The translations under genes and the position numbers were made by a program. Source: Pollenia angustigena (taxonomy: Eukaryota; Arthropoda; Insecta; Diptera; Polleniidae). From it: a DNA stretch of 64,000 nucleotides. Where the stretch lies: NCBI GenBank assembly GCA_930367215.1, contig OV884059.1, forward strand, positions 236,281,803 through 236,345,802, read 5' to 3'. Shown piece by piece: positions 1 to 9,212 of this stretch. The stretch's first letter is position 1. The number at the start of each line of letters is the position of its first letter. Under the pieces are notes generated by a model. That model saw only the letters and a list, made by a program, of their open reading frames with translations, was not told the DNA's origin and searched no databases.

Positions 1-245
1 CCAGATAATGAGTATAATACTTAAAAGTCCAATGGAAATATAAACTGTCAGCTGCAAGGAGAAGATCAAAGTATGTAAGTTTTAATTGTTTTTATCATGC
101 GCAAATTTTTTAATAACTTATAAAACTATCTACCCTCGTAAGGTGATATTTTTTGTTCCTGATTTTCCTATCAATCTGATTCTGATTTTGTTTTTATTTA
201 TATGGATTTAGAAATTTTTTACGTTCTTAGTTAATATCTACATAC
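1..245. other. AT-rich sequence with no recognised feature
   Basis: No coding pattern or repeat end could be recognised here. It precedes the degraded LINE segment. Confidence 0.5.
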
Positions 246-1190
246 ATGTGTACATACTATGTACATACATACACCGCGAATCATTTAAATAAGGTTTTTA
301 AATTTATAAACTTTGGACGAATATATATTGTAAACCAAGTATTAGGGGATTGCAAAACTTTGGAAGGTTATAGCATAGATCCTTCACTCGGGAATGGCAA
401 GTCATCTTGTCGCCCTACGAGGGCTTTAGTACAAGACGTATGGCCTGCCATGCCAAACTGGTCTAAACGTCTGTTTCTCCTAGTTGGAGCGTCAAATGGA
501 CAACGCCTTTCTTTGATCACCTATCACAAGACGACAGAGAATGCGTCCGCAGGCCTTCAACGGTCACTGGTAGGACTTCTGAAGGCTGTCAGTCCTTAAT
601 AAAAAGCCATTAGTGTCTGTCCTCACATTGAGCGGCTTATGGTCTGCATCTGTTTCCAAAGGAGCAGCAGTAATCTTTCCGCCTAGCAGAAAGGCATAAC
701 ATGTGAAATGGGCGGTCAAAAGCTATCACCTTTTTGAATCTCCAGGCATCATCAGCGGATCATCAAATTAATCTGGAGATATTGATGCCATGGCTCTTGG
801 TATTATTTAGGGCCTGCCTCTAACACATGTCCCGTCAATCTGTACAACATATAAGCTTGTCTTCATCCCCAAAAGAGGGAAGACATCTTACGCTAAGGCT
901 TAAGACTTTAGACCAATAATTCTATCCTCCTTTCTACTGAAAACACTGGAGAGGATTATGAATATTTATCGCTAGCACATGATTCCTTGTCGGGTGCTTA
1001 ATACGCCTATACGAAAGGAAGGGCCAATGAAATTGCGCTTCACTTATTTAGCCACATAGAGAGATCTCTGTCTGCAAGAAATTCACTTTAGTTGCATTTC
1101 TAGATATCGAGGGAACTTATTGACGCTATAAGACTTTTGGAGATCGACCCAGCGATCATTAAATTTTTGAACTGGTTACAAGTGGACACT
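246..1190 (+). pseudogene. LOA-like LINE reverse transcriptase relic
   Basis: This is a degenerate fragment of a non-LTR retrotransposon polyprotein. At about 835-970 the translation reads FIPKRGKTSYAKA, a stop, then FRPIILSSFLLKTLERIMN, which is the RT block 'K.F.PKxGK...FRPISLSSFLLKTLERI' of LOA/R1-type elements. Just upstream (about 735-830) SPGIISGSS and GDIDAMALGII resemble the 'SPGPDGI...GDI..W' block. Several stops and frame changes show that it is dead. The open frame at 246-599 (117 codons) lies directly upstream; I do not recognise its product, and including it in the LINE rests on position only. Another LOA-like relic on the same strand starts near 8.2 kb, and one on the minus strand lies at 61.4-64 kb. 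Confidence 0.65.
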
Positions 1191-1849
1191 TTGACGAAAA
1201 AGTGAGCTGCGACCACAGCGGTAAGACTAAGGGCTGTTAGAGCATGGTTGCCAGATTTGTACCCGAAATTTAAATGTGACGGTTTGACAATTACATTTTC
1301 CTCATGTTATATGTATGAAGTTGACGATTTTTCGGCCAATTTATCTGGTAGCCCTGATAATGAGGTTGCGTGTTTGTTCTGTCACGTAAAAAAGGTAGTT
1401 GTTAAATTGTTTTAAACTATTTGCACATGGTTATTGTTCCTACATTTCAGAAAATTAAATATTTTATGTTATTTAACAATTTTTAATTAAAAAATTCGAA
1501 TATTTTTTTTTTACACATTTTCAGAATTTTGTAAATAAAAACATGAAACAGCTGTTTCAAAATTTTCAAGAATTTTTAATCCCTCATTTTTTACTCTTTT
1601 GTGATGCTCTCTAGCAAATTTTTTGGGTTAATGAACACTTTTCAGTAACAATTGTTACAAATTCTAAAATATTTTTGAGTAAATGAACGCACCTTTTATA
1701 AGTATTTTTCTCTAAGGAATTGAATTGATATTGAAGTAGGATTCATATTTATTGCCACTCATTTTTATAAATCCAAGTATGAGTACATCAGAGTAGTAGC
1801 ATTTCAATTTAAATTGTCAAAAGTGACAATGAGTAGCGAAAAAACTATT
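1191..1849. other. AT-rich spacer
   Basis: No ORF, inverted repeat or known motif is visible. The LINE similarity fades out before it and the Tc1 relic begins after it. Confidence 0.4.
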
Positions 1850-2280
1850 CATTGCAGATCTATGGTTAATAGGCTTTTTTTAAAGAAAATGTTTTTTTGT
1901 TTTACCTATAAAAAAGTAAAGCACATTGTCTACAATTAGCAAAGAATACAATGACGTGGTCGAATAAATGGTTTCAAGTTTTATTTTCTGATGAATAAAA
2001 GTTTGATACGAGTATTAGTAGACCAGTCGGATACAACTTAAATCTTCACGACTTAAGAAAGAAAAGAAAATTTTTTTGTAGCGAAGATAAGGCAAGATAG
2101 AGGGAATTATGGTTTAGGGTGTCATATCCTACTACTGACCTAGAAAAAATACTGTAGCATCGTACAAAAAATATTAGAAGATTTCCACAATTTATAAACC
2201 GTTGGTCAAACATCGTTGGGCTACCAATACTATCAATTAACACAGTCAGAGCTGTAAAGCAGTGGATTTTTAAGTTTTTA
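1850..2280 (+). pseudogene. Tc1-like transposase relic (middle part)
   Basis: The translation from about 1950 reads MTWSNKWFQVLFSDE, a stop, KFD, and then GYNLNLHDLRKK. This matches the Tc1/IS630 pattern 'W..V.FSDE.KF....DG..YYWHDLRK', in which the aspartate of FSDE is the first catalytic residue. At about 2225-2270 the frame INTVRAVKQWIF recalls 'IH.AR.VK.WF', which follows the second catalytic aspartate. Frameshifts and an in-frame stop right after FSDE show it is inactive. The open frame on the opposite strand at 2046-2243 is a shadow of this relic. No terminal inverted repeats were identified. Confidence 0.7.
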
Positions 2281-3202
2281 AGGCATGGTTACGGCAACAA
2301 CACTATGTTTAATGAACCAATATATTGTTGTCGTACACAAATAATTGATATTTTTTATTAAATATCAACAATATTATAGTTACTGTTGATCGCAATTATA
2401 AATTTGAGTATTGTTGATCGAAAAATAATTATTTTTCTAACAACTTAATTATGATAACTTTCAAAACATATTATATTACTCACAATCATATCATGATATC
2501 TAATAGCCATAACATGATAACTTTCTTTACATTTATCATATTATGTTTAAGATGCAATCAAACTATTTTTACTCTAATAATATTATGTTAGCGCCATTTT
2601 AAAATAATTTGGAATCAGTTGTATCGTTTATTTTATATGTGAGCGGTTTATTAATTTAAAGATAAATTCCTATAAAAAAATAAGTCTAAAGAAACTAAAA
2701 AAATTAAGATATTAGCGGAGTTCATTCAGTATTAGTGATTTAATAGTGCAAATGCAAAATGTCGTCGTTATTTGTAAAATCCAACAACAAAACACACAGA
2801 GATTTCTTTATATTTTATAAAAGTGATACGATATTTCTGTGGTTTTCATGGGCAACCGCGTATGTCTTAAAACAAATTTTTCAGGAGAGCCGAAAAACCA
2901 TTCTAGATCAAACTAGGGGCTAGGTATTGCACTTTTTAAACTTTGTCACTACGTTAAAAAATCGGAATTGATCAATCTTTTTTCAAACATTTTTAGAAAC
3001 ATGTAAAGAGCGTTTAAAATTATGCAACAACTCAAAATCGGAAAGGACATGTATACGCGGTGGCCCATGAAAACCACAGATTTTGCATTTGTTCTTTTGC
3101 AAGCCTTATATTTAACTCCGCTATTTAATTTACATAAAGAAAAATTATAAAAAGCCACAAAATAAAAAAATCGATCAAAAATTTTTTTTATTTTATATTT
3201 TT
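2281..3202. repeat. AT-rich foldback region
   Basis: An inverted repeat pairs about 2836-2875 (ctgtggttttcatgggcaac) with about 3045-3085, centred near 2960. The minus-strand open frame at 2949-3158 lies within it and is not a credible gene. The left part has many tatgata / tcatatta motifs related to the satellite that follows. Confidence 0.5.
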
Positions 3203-3440
3203 TTGACAGTTTGATTGCTTCTTAATTTATTATGATTAACCTGATGATAATATGATTACTTCTTAGCTTATTATGATTAACATGACAATAATATGATTAA
3301 TTTCTTAGCTTATTGTGATTAACATGATAATAACATGATTGCTTCTTAACTTATTATGATTAACATGACAATAATTTGATTACTTCTTAGCTTAGTATGA
3401 TTAACAGAATAATAATATGATTAAGGGAAAAATATTATGA
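3203..3440. repeat. 41-bp tandem repeat, about five copies
   Basis: The motif tatgattaac recurs at 3231, 3272, 3314, 3355 and 3396, giving a period of 41-42 bp. Each unit also holds a 'cttcttagctta' block. Units differ by a few substitutions, so the array is not brand new. Confidence 0.8.
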
Positions 3441-4404
3441 TGTCATATTACGAGTATATTTAATCATAATATGATTCAATAATAATCTTAATATGGTGAC
3501 TACAATCATGAATCTTATCATAATATGTTGCTCTTAGAATATGTTTACCACAACCATGTTTTTTCTTTGCGTGTAGAAAGGACGCAACAAGAATGCCTGC
3601 AGCTACATACCACTATGTTATATTGCACCGTTTTACTACTCAATGCCTTACAAAATTTGAAAAGTTATTTAAAAAAACAGCGGCATTACGAAATTTTGTT
3701 ATTTAACTAAATTTATTGAAATTTCATTGAACTGAAAAAACCACTAATTTTTTACAGCTAAATAAAAAGACATTTTATTAAAAACTTTAACACAAATGAT
3801 GTTCACTAGTACTAACATAATTATTTATTACGAAAAAATTTCGTTATACCCCAATATCTAATTTAAAAGATATATTTGTTCAAAATTGGCACAAATAAAT
3901 TTCTTATTTAAATGATTCGCAGTGTGCATACATTTGTATAAAACATACATTATTGGACACGACATTGTCATTGAAAAATATTTTTCAATATCGTTCATAT
4001 CAAATCGAATGTAAAATAAAAACATTTACAAAAATCGGGTGAAGCCCGACCATAAAATACCCTACACCACAGTATTAATAAAGAAATAGTCGAGATTGTG
4101 ATCTATTTGGCAACCATGGGCAGTCGTGGACCCTTCAAAGCAAAATTATGTTATAAGGATAAACTTTTTATCTATATCCATATCCACATTCACACGTATA
4201 TAAGATATTTTCGCCTTAAAGTGATTAAAGTGAGACAGTTTATCTGAACCTATACCACATTGCCATGACATACTTAGTAGCAATTATTAAAGTTATTGTC
4301 CGTACAATACATATTTTTTTGGCAATTAATGCTTCTTTGTTTTGATATTTAATAAATAAAAAAATAAAATAAATTTGATTTGATTTGATGGGGGTAGCTT
4401 TAAT
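3441..4404. other. AT-rich noncoding DNA with an old repeat fragment
   Basis: No gene is visible. The part near 4030-4080 ('cgggtgaagcccgac', 'ataccctacaccac') resembles terminal debris of dispersed repeats seen again near 35030 and 43030 ('tatacccttcac'). The open frame at 3525-3710 has no recognisable product. Confidence 0.4.
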
Positions 4405-4410
4405 ACCACG

Positions 4411-4689
4411 TGAGATAAGGCCATGATGGCTTTATCTCTCATTTAATAGGGAGATAAGGGCTTTTTATTTTTTTTTTTCATTTTAATGGGAGATAAAGCC
4501 ATCATGGCCTTAGCTCACATTAGCAATATTAGTTCCGTAGACACTAAAGTTACGTATTGAAATCTGGCTTCGCATACTAAAGTTTTTCTGCGTGGCTTAG
4601 GGGTTTTTTCCTCCAGTAGGACGCGGCAGGTGGCTTCGCTGAATAAAGTTTTCCTGCGTGCGTCACAACGCCATCATGGCCTTATCTCA
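4411..4689. repeat. Foldback element with 20-bp inverted ends
   Basis: Positions 4411-4430 (tgagataaggccatgatggc) are the exact reverse complement of 4670-4689. A second internal inverted copy (ataaagccatcatggcctta) lies near 4493-4512, so the left half also folds on itself. The interior (4565-4665) holds two copies of a 'ggcttcgc...taaagttttcctgcgtg' motif like that of the minisatellite at 46.3 kb. No clear target duplication was found. Confidence 0.6.
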
Positions 4690-5297
4690 GATGGTTTTAA
4701 CGCACCCCCCGGTTTGATTACCAACATTAAAAAGAAAGTTATGTCTGTCATAAAAACACACAAGATTAAATGGACAGACAACTAGCCAGGCGGACGGGCG
4801 GTAGGTTTAGAGCCAATATTTCTAGGTGTTACACACATAAGTTCAAACGCATAATACCATACAATAACCAACAATAATGCTAAAATGTTGTTTATAATAA
4901 ATAGATTCAATTTTGCGTAGCGGCATGAGTTTTATATCGCATTTGGTTTGAATGAAGATTTAATACAACCACAACATGTTCTCAAAATGTATTTTTTTTT
5001 TTTTTTTAGATTAAATATTATTTATAGCAACCATAAAAGCAACAACAATAGCTATAACTAAAAACTGTCACCCAGTGGTAAATTTTTTGTTTACTAAATT
5101 TCCGCTTTTTTCTTGATGTGTATGTCAGTATATTAGTGTTTTTCATACGGGATTTCCCGGACTAATGCATATTTTTTGGGAAAATATTACGGGAAAATTG
5201 TGCGGGAAGTCCCGTGATTTTATCTAATTATGACAACAGAATATGTACTGCTGATATTAATAATTGTTACACGCCGTCCAGACCTTCCATTTTTATG
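4690..5297. other. AT-rich noncoding DNA
   Basis: No gene is visible. A 'ttcccg' / 'cgggaa' rich stretch at 5148-5215 resembles short 'ttcccgggaaat' insertions at about 6040-6075 and 63515-63590, probably one small repeat family. Confidence 0.4.
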
Positions 5298-5790
5298 TTT
5301 GGTGGTGTCGAAACTCCATCTGATTTTGACAATTCGAGCTAATTTGTTTGTAAGAAAAGATAAACTCACTGTTTATTGTTGGTGTTTTTTTTAAGCTTTG
5401 ATATTGTTACAAGTAAGACTTAGAGTGTTTATAATTCTTATTCGCTTTAGGGTTTTATTTGTATAATATTTTTAGCTTTTCTAAAATCTTTGGAAAAGGT
5501 TTCCTGATGATCTGGCCTAAGCAACCAGTGAAATGCGCATAGAGGCTAGCTTTCCCTCAACAATAAATTTCGGTGTATTTATCAAATATGGAAAATTGGG
5601 AATTTAGCACGTCATACGGAAATCGTATTAATAATAAACTTTGTATTCCCGAAAATAACTTTGATGTTTGTGTTTTGTTAGGAATGGTTGACATTTCGAA
5701 CCGTTAACACTTACAACGCAATGCAAAAAACCCTATATTGTATCTGTTTTTTTTTAGATTGTTGTAGTTCCGACACCACCTGTAGTTGAA
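5298..5790. mobile_element. TIR element interrupted by a hammerhead-like repeat
   Basis: The left end ggtggtgtcgaaact (about 5299) and right end agttccgacaccacct (about 5770) are inverted repeats with one mismatch. A partial copy of the same family, one end plus about 160 bp, lies at about 33464-33625 in inverted orientation. The interior from about 5345 to 5660 is a copy of the hammerhead-like repeat, so this is a nested insertion. Confidence 0.6.
5345..5660 (+). repeat. Hammerhead-like repeat, copy A
   Basis: This repeat shares its sequence with copies near 6.9, 19.5, 24.7 and 25.1 kb. Its core reads CTGATGA at 5504-5510, a short hairpin (ctgg ... ccag), GAAA at 5530-5533, the palindrome atgcgcat, then A at 5541. 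That is the order of conserved boxes in a type I hammerhead ribozyme with a minimal stem III. Flanking bases ggtttc (5498-5503) and gaggct (5542-5547) can pair as stem I with wobbles. Penelope-like elements and retrozymes are known to carry such motifs; assigning this family to them is inference. Confidence 0.55.
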
Positions 5791-6382
5791 TTCGCCTTGT
5801 TCTGTACTAAAATCATATTTTCCAAGAAATATTTTGTTTAAAAAAACTTTTTTGATTTAATATCAATGCGGTTGGCTTTGCATTTACTTTAAATATATGA
5901 ATGGTTTAATACTATAAAAAAAAACTGAAATCCTTTTTTTTAATTAACGTTTAATGCATTTATACAATTATTTAATAGATCTTGAGTTGTTATCTGTTCT
6001 TTCAAATAAAAAAATATTTTGCATCGTTTTGTATTGGGCAGGAATTCCCGGGAAATTAAAAATCAGCCCCGGGAAATGAAAAGTCAAGAAAAAGAAAGAA
6101 ACTCTAAAGTATATTAAAAACAAGTGTTTTTTCTTTGCATAATATGTACAATAATTTGTGTATAAATGTGTTCATTTTCTAAATATATTACAAATTGCCC
6201 CACGACCATTTTTACTATTTTATTCGGTTGCAATTTTTGTCGTAATATTGTTTTTTTAGTTTTAGGTTTTTAGAAACAGGTAATCAAAAGAATAAATTTA
6301 TACTCTAAATCTCGTTTACATTAAAATTCGGGCATGAGTTAAGATTCACCGAAATATTTTTTTTTTTTTGGGAGCATAAATA
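5791..6382. other. AT-rich spacer
   Basis: No coding pattern. A short 'ggaattcccgggaaatt' segment at about 6050 belongs to the small 'cccggg' repeat family also seen near 63.5 kb. Confidence 0.4.
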
Positions 6383-6645
6383 AGGGTGGTTAAATTTTAA
6401 GGGCCGAAAACACTAGTACATGCTCGTACAACTCGTACTGCAGAAAATATTGCTGCTGTTCGCGATAGTGTGGCTGAAGAGCCGTCCCCCTCAACTCATC
6501 GTCGTGCGCAACAATTGCACCTATCACGTTCGTCGTTGATGAACATTATGCATAAAGACTTGCATTTACACGCTTGCAAGATGCAATTGGCTCAGGAACT
6601 AAAGCTTCTTGACCATTCCAAACGTCGTCAATGCCCAGAATGGTG

Positions 6646-7371
6646 CACAGAAAAAAGTATTTGAAGAAAATTTTTGCCAACACAGTTTGTAAAAAATATA
6701 ATTTTTGTTCAACAAACTTTTTGTTTGATTCAATGAAAAAATTTATCAAATATACACTTTGCAAAATAGCACTCAATAAAACATATTTAATAATGAAATA
6801 TTTAAATATTTCTTGATACATATTCAATAAAACAAATGTTTGAATCAACGTTAAAAAAGTAGTTTTACAACTCTTGTCCATTTTATAATGGGTCATAATT
6901 CTCATTCGCTTAACAGTTTTATTTGGTTAAATATCTTTAGCTTTGCCAAAGTCTTTACAAAAAGGTTTCCTGATGATCTGGCATAAGCAACCAGCGAAAT
7001 GCGCATAGGAACTAGCTTATCCCCCAGTAAAAAATTTTAGTTTATTTATTAAAAAAATTAAAATTGGGAATTTAGCACATCATTATTAATAAAAAAAAAT
7101 TCAATAAACATTTTGTTTGATTTATTCAACATTTCCAACAATTTATTTTAACAAATCACGTAAACATTTTGTTTAAAAAAATTATTTTGGGCAACAACTT
7201 TTTTTATTGATTCAATAAACTTGGTTGTTGACTAAAAATTCAACAACTATACCTACAAACTTTTTTATCAATAATGCAAAAATCGTCATCGCAGAAAATT
7301 CAAAAAAAATTTTTTTTTTTATCAAATATGCGATTTTCGTATTCAAATATGAAAATTAATTTTTTTCTGTG
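6646..7371. mobile_element. 726-bp TIR insertion inside the transposase
   Basis: The ends are cacagaaaaaa on the left and ttttttctgtg on the right. The flanking dinucleotide is tg on both sides (6644-6645, 7372-7373). Removing the insertion and one tg joins ...CPEW (then TGA) QEMPTVDDQFSKKIIFSD in a single frame, which supports the boundaries. The termini resemble those of the 3.4-kb elements at 28.3 and 36.0 kb (cacagagaaaaca). Copy B of the hammerhead-like repeat sits inside it. Confidence 0.75.
6890..7090 (+). repeat. Hammerhead-like repeat, copy B
   Basis: CTGATGA lies at 6970-6976 and GAAA at 6996-6999, followed by atgcgcat and A at 7007. The flanks ggtttc and ggaact can form a six-pair stem I with two G-U wobbles. 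Stem II pairs ctgg with ccag, as in the other copies. The last base before GAAA is C here but T elsewhere, so the pair next to the core is unmatched in every copy. Confidence 0.55.
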
Positions 7372-8140
7372 TGACAAGAAATGCCAACAGTGGATGATCA
7401 ATTTTCGAAGAAAATCATCTTCAGTGATCAGGCACATTTTCACCTCACTGGATTCGTCAATAAGCAGAATTGCCGCATTTGGGCGAATGATAATCCAAGA
7501 GTGATTGTCGAAAAACCAATGCACCGACAAAGAGTGACTGTTTGGTGCGGTTTATGGGCTGGCGGCATCATCGGGCCGCATTTTTTCCAAAATCAGGCCG
7601 GTCAGGCAGTTACTGTGAATAGTGTTCGCTATCGTGATAACGAACTTTTTACGGCCCGAATTAGAAGATATAGATGTGGACGATATGTGGTTTCAACAGG
7701 ACGGTGCCACTTGCCACACAGCTAACGAAACGATGGCATTTTTGCGCGACAAATTCAATGGCCGTGTTATTTTATGTGGTGGCGATGTCAATTGGCCGAC
7801 AAGATCATGTGATTTGACAACGTTGGACTTCTTTCTTTGGGGTTAATTTAAAGAAAAGTTGTACGTCGATAAGCCAGCAACAATTCAAGAGCTAAAGGAT
7901 GACACAATTCGGCACATTAACGGCATAGAACCTCAATTATGCCTCAGCGTCATCGAAAATTTGGACCATCGGATGGAGGTGTGGCGCCGAGGTTGCGGCG
8001 ACCATTTGACCGATATTTTGTGCCACACATAATTGAACCATACCATAATTATCATAATTAAAAAAAAAAATGACAGTAATGCCCCAAATAATTTGTGTTT
8101 TATTCAAAATCAACATCGGCCCTTAAAAATAGTAAATAAC

Positions 8141-8249
8141 ATTGTCTGGGATATACATATACATAAGTCACTAGTACTGATGACTGTGTCAAAAGTGAAT
8201 CAGTACAGATTCACTAGTGACATTTCCTGCATACATACATAAATTCATT
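8141..8249. other. Short spacer
   Basis: No recognised feature between the mariner end and the LOA-like LINE. Confidence 0.4.
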
Positions 8250-8434
8250 CGAAGGCTTCAGTTACCTGTCTGGCAATATCTAGAATACAAGAGGAACAGA
8301 GTATCTTTAAAGAAAACTTTTATCGGAGGTTTAAAGGAGTTATTTGCTATATGCATCCCCTATATGGTCAAAGTCGCTGCGGTTACCAACCTATACAAAA
8401 CTTTTTACTTCTGTTTACAGGCTTGCTGCCTTAA

Positions 8435-8863
8435 AGGTAGAAGTACATAACACGCGTTTATTTGTCGACGTTTGTCGTGCGTTTAAAAATTTTAGCGCAT
8501 GAAAAATTGCAAATTACACAACGCGCGTTACAAAAGCCATTTCTGTCAGCTGTTTTTTATTTGAAAGTATATCAAGATTTTAATTTTTTATTGAATTTAT
8601 TCTTTTTATATAATTATTGTATGTTTTTTAAGCTTCTCAAAAAGTTTTTCTTTCATAATTCACAAATTTGTTAAATTATTTTTTTTATTGTCAGCTGATA
8701 ACTTGTCAAAAATACACAACGCGTTAAAAAGTTCAAAGTTCTGGCGCAAACGCGTCAAAATATTTTGCGTGTAGCTTGTTCTATGAAAATACACTAGTTT
8801 AACTTTTTTTGAGAGAAGACGACAGAGCGCGCGCGCACGAACGCGTGTTATGTACTTCTACCT
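8435..8863. mobile_element. 429-bp MITE, 24-bp perfect TIRs, TAA duplication
   Basis: The left end starts aggtagaagtacataacacg, and 8435-8458 is the exact reverse complement of 8840-8863. TAA flanks both sides (8432-8434, 8864-8866). A 3-bp TWA duplication fits the PIF/Harbinger superfamily, so this is a probable non-autonomous Harbinger-type element. It has no coding capacity; the open frame at 8462-8674 inside it resembles nothing. Removal rejoins the LINE frame. Confidence 0.85.
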
Positions 8864-9212
8864 TAAGTGTGTGCTCTGCATTTCGTACTGTATCGGATGA
8901 TGCAGTTTTTATTATTGCTGGATTAACCCCACTTGTTATACAGGCTCGGAGACGGAGCAACATATCCTTCCATGGATAATGCCAATATTGGCAAAATGGC
9001 TAGAAGTATAAGTATTGGCAACTGGCAGGCACGCTGGTCTGCATTAGATAAGGGCAGATGGGCGTATTAATTTTTTTTTTTTTTTTTTTTAATAATTTAT
9101 TTTTATTATTGAATCTTTCTTATCGAAATTTACAATATGTATTCAAATCTTAATTCTACTTGTTGTTTATTAGTTGTTACCTGTGTAACCACTAACTGCT
9201 GTATTCAAATTT

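Larger units (their letters stand above)
6399..8032 (+). pseudogene. Mariner-superfamily transposase pseudogene
   Basis: The transposase would cut and paste its own element using a DD(E/D) catalytic triad. The helix-turn-helix part reads RTAENIAAVRDSVAEEPS and HRRAQQLHLSRSSLMNIMHK. The catalytic part shows IIFSDQAHFHLTG (first D), WFQQDGATCH (second D) and SCDLTTLDFFLWG (third D), with 36 residues between the second and third by my count. Four lesions are visible: the N terminus is missing, a 726-bp insertion lies at 6646-7371, a frameshift near 7640 separates the frames at 7381-7725 and 7622-7846, and a TAA at 7844 interrupts the C-terminal part, which continues as EKLYVDKPATIQELKDD to a stop at 8032. 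If the insertion and one 2-bp flank are removed, the frame continues across the junction apart from one TGA. Inactive; family assignment is firm. Confidence 0.85.
6383..8140 (+). mobile_element. Mariner-type element, degraded
   Basis: The left end (agggtggttaaattttaagg, near 6383) and the right-end remnant (tcggcccttaaaaat, near 8120) are inverted copies sharing 'ttttaagggccga'. Together they bracket a broken transposase. The left end joins directly to mid-protein sequence, so the N-terminal coding part is deleted. The right inverted repeat is truncated. Other sequences here beginning 'tagggtgg' (21.8, 30.2, 50.6, 50.8, 53.0 kb) may carry related termini. Confidence 0.7.

Noticed and set aside
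246..599. 117-codon ORF as a host gene
   Set aside because: It lies directly upstream of a LINE RT relic and has no recognisable domain; treated as probable LINE debris.
3203..3440. Possible CRISPR-like array
   Set aside because: The whole 41-bp unit is repeated with no unique spacers, in a eukaryotic context; it is a satellite.
6546..6905. 119-codon minus-strand ORF
   Set aside because: Shadow of the mariner transposase relic and the TIR insertion on the other strand.
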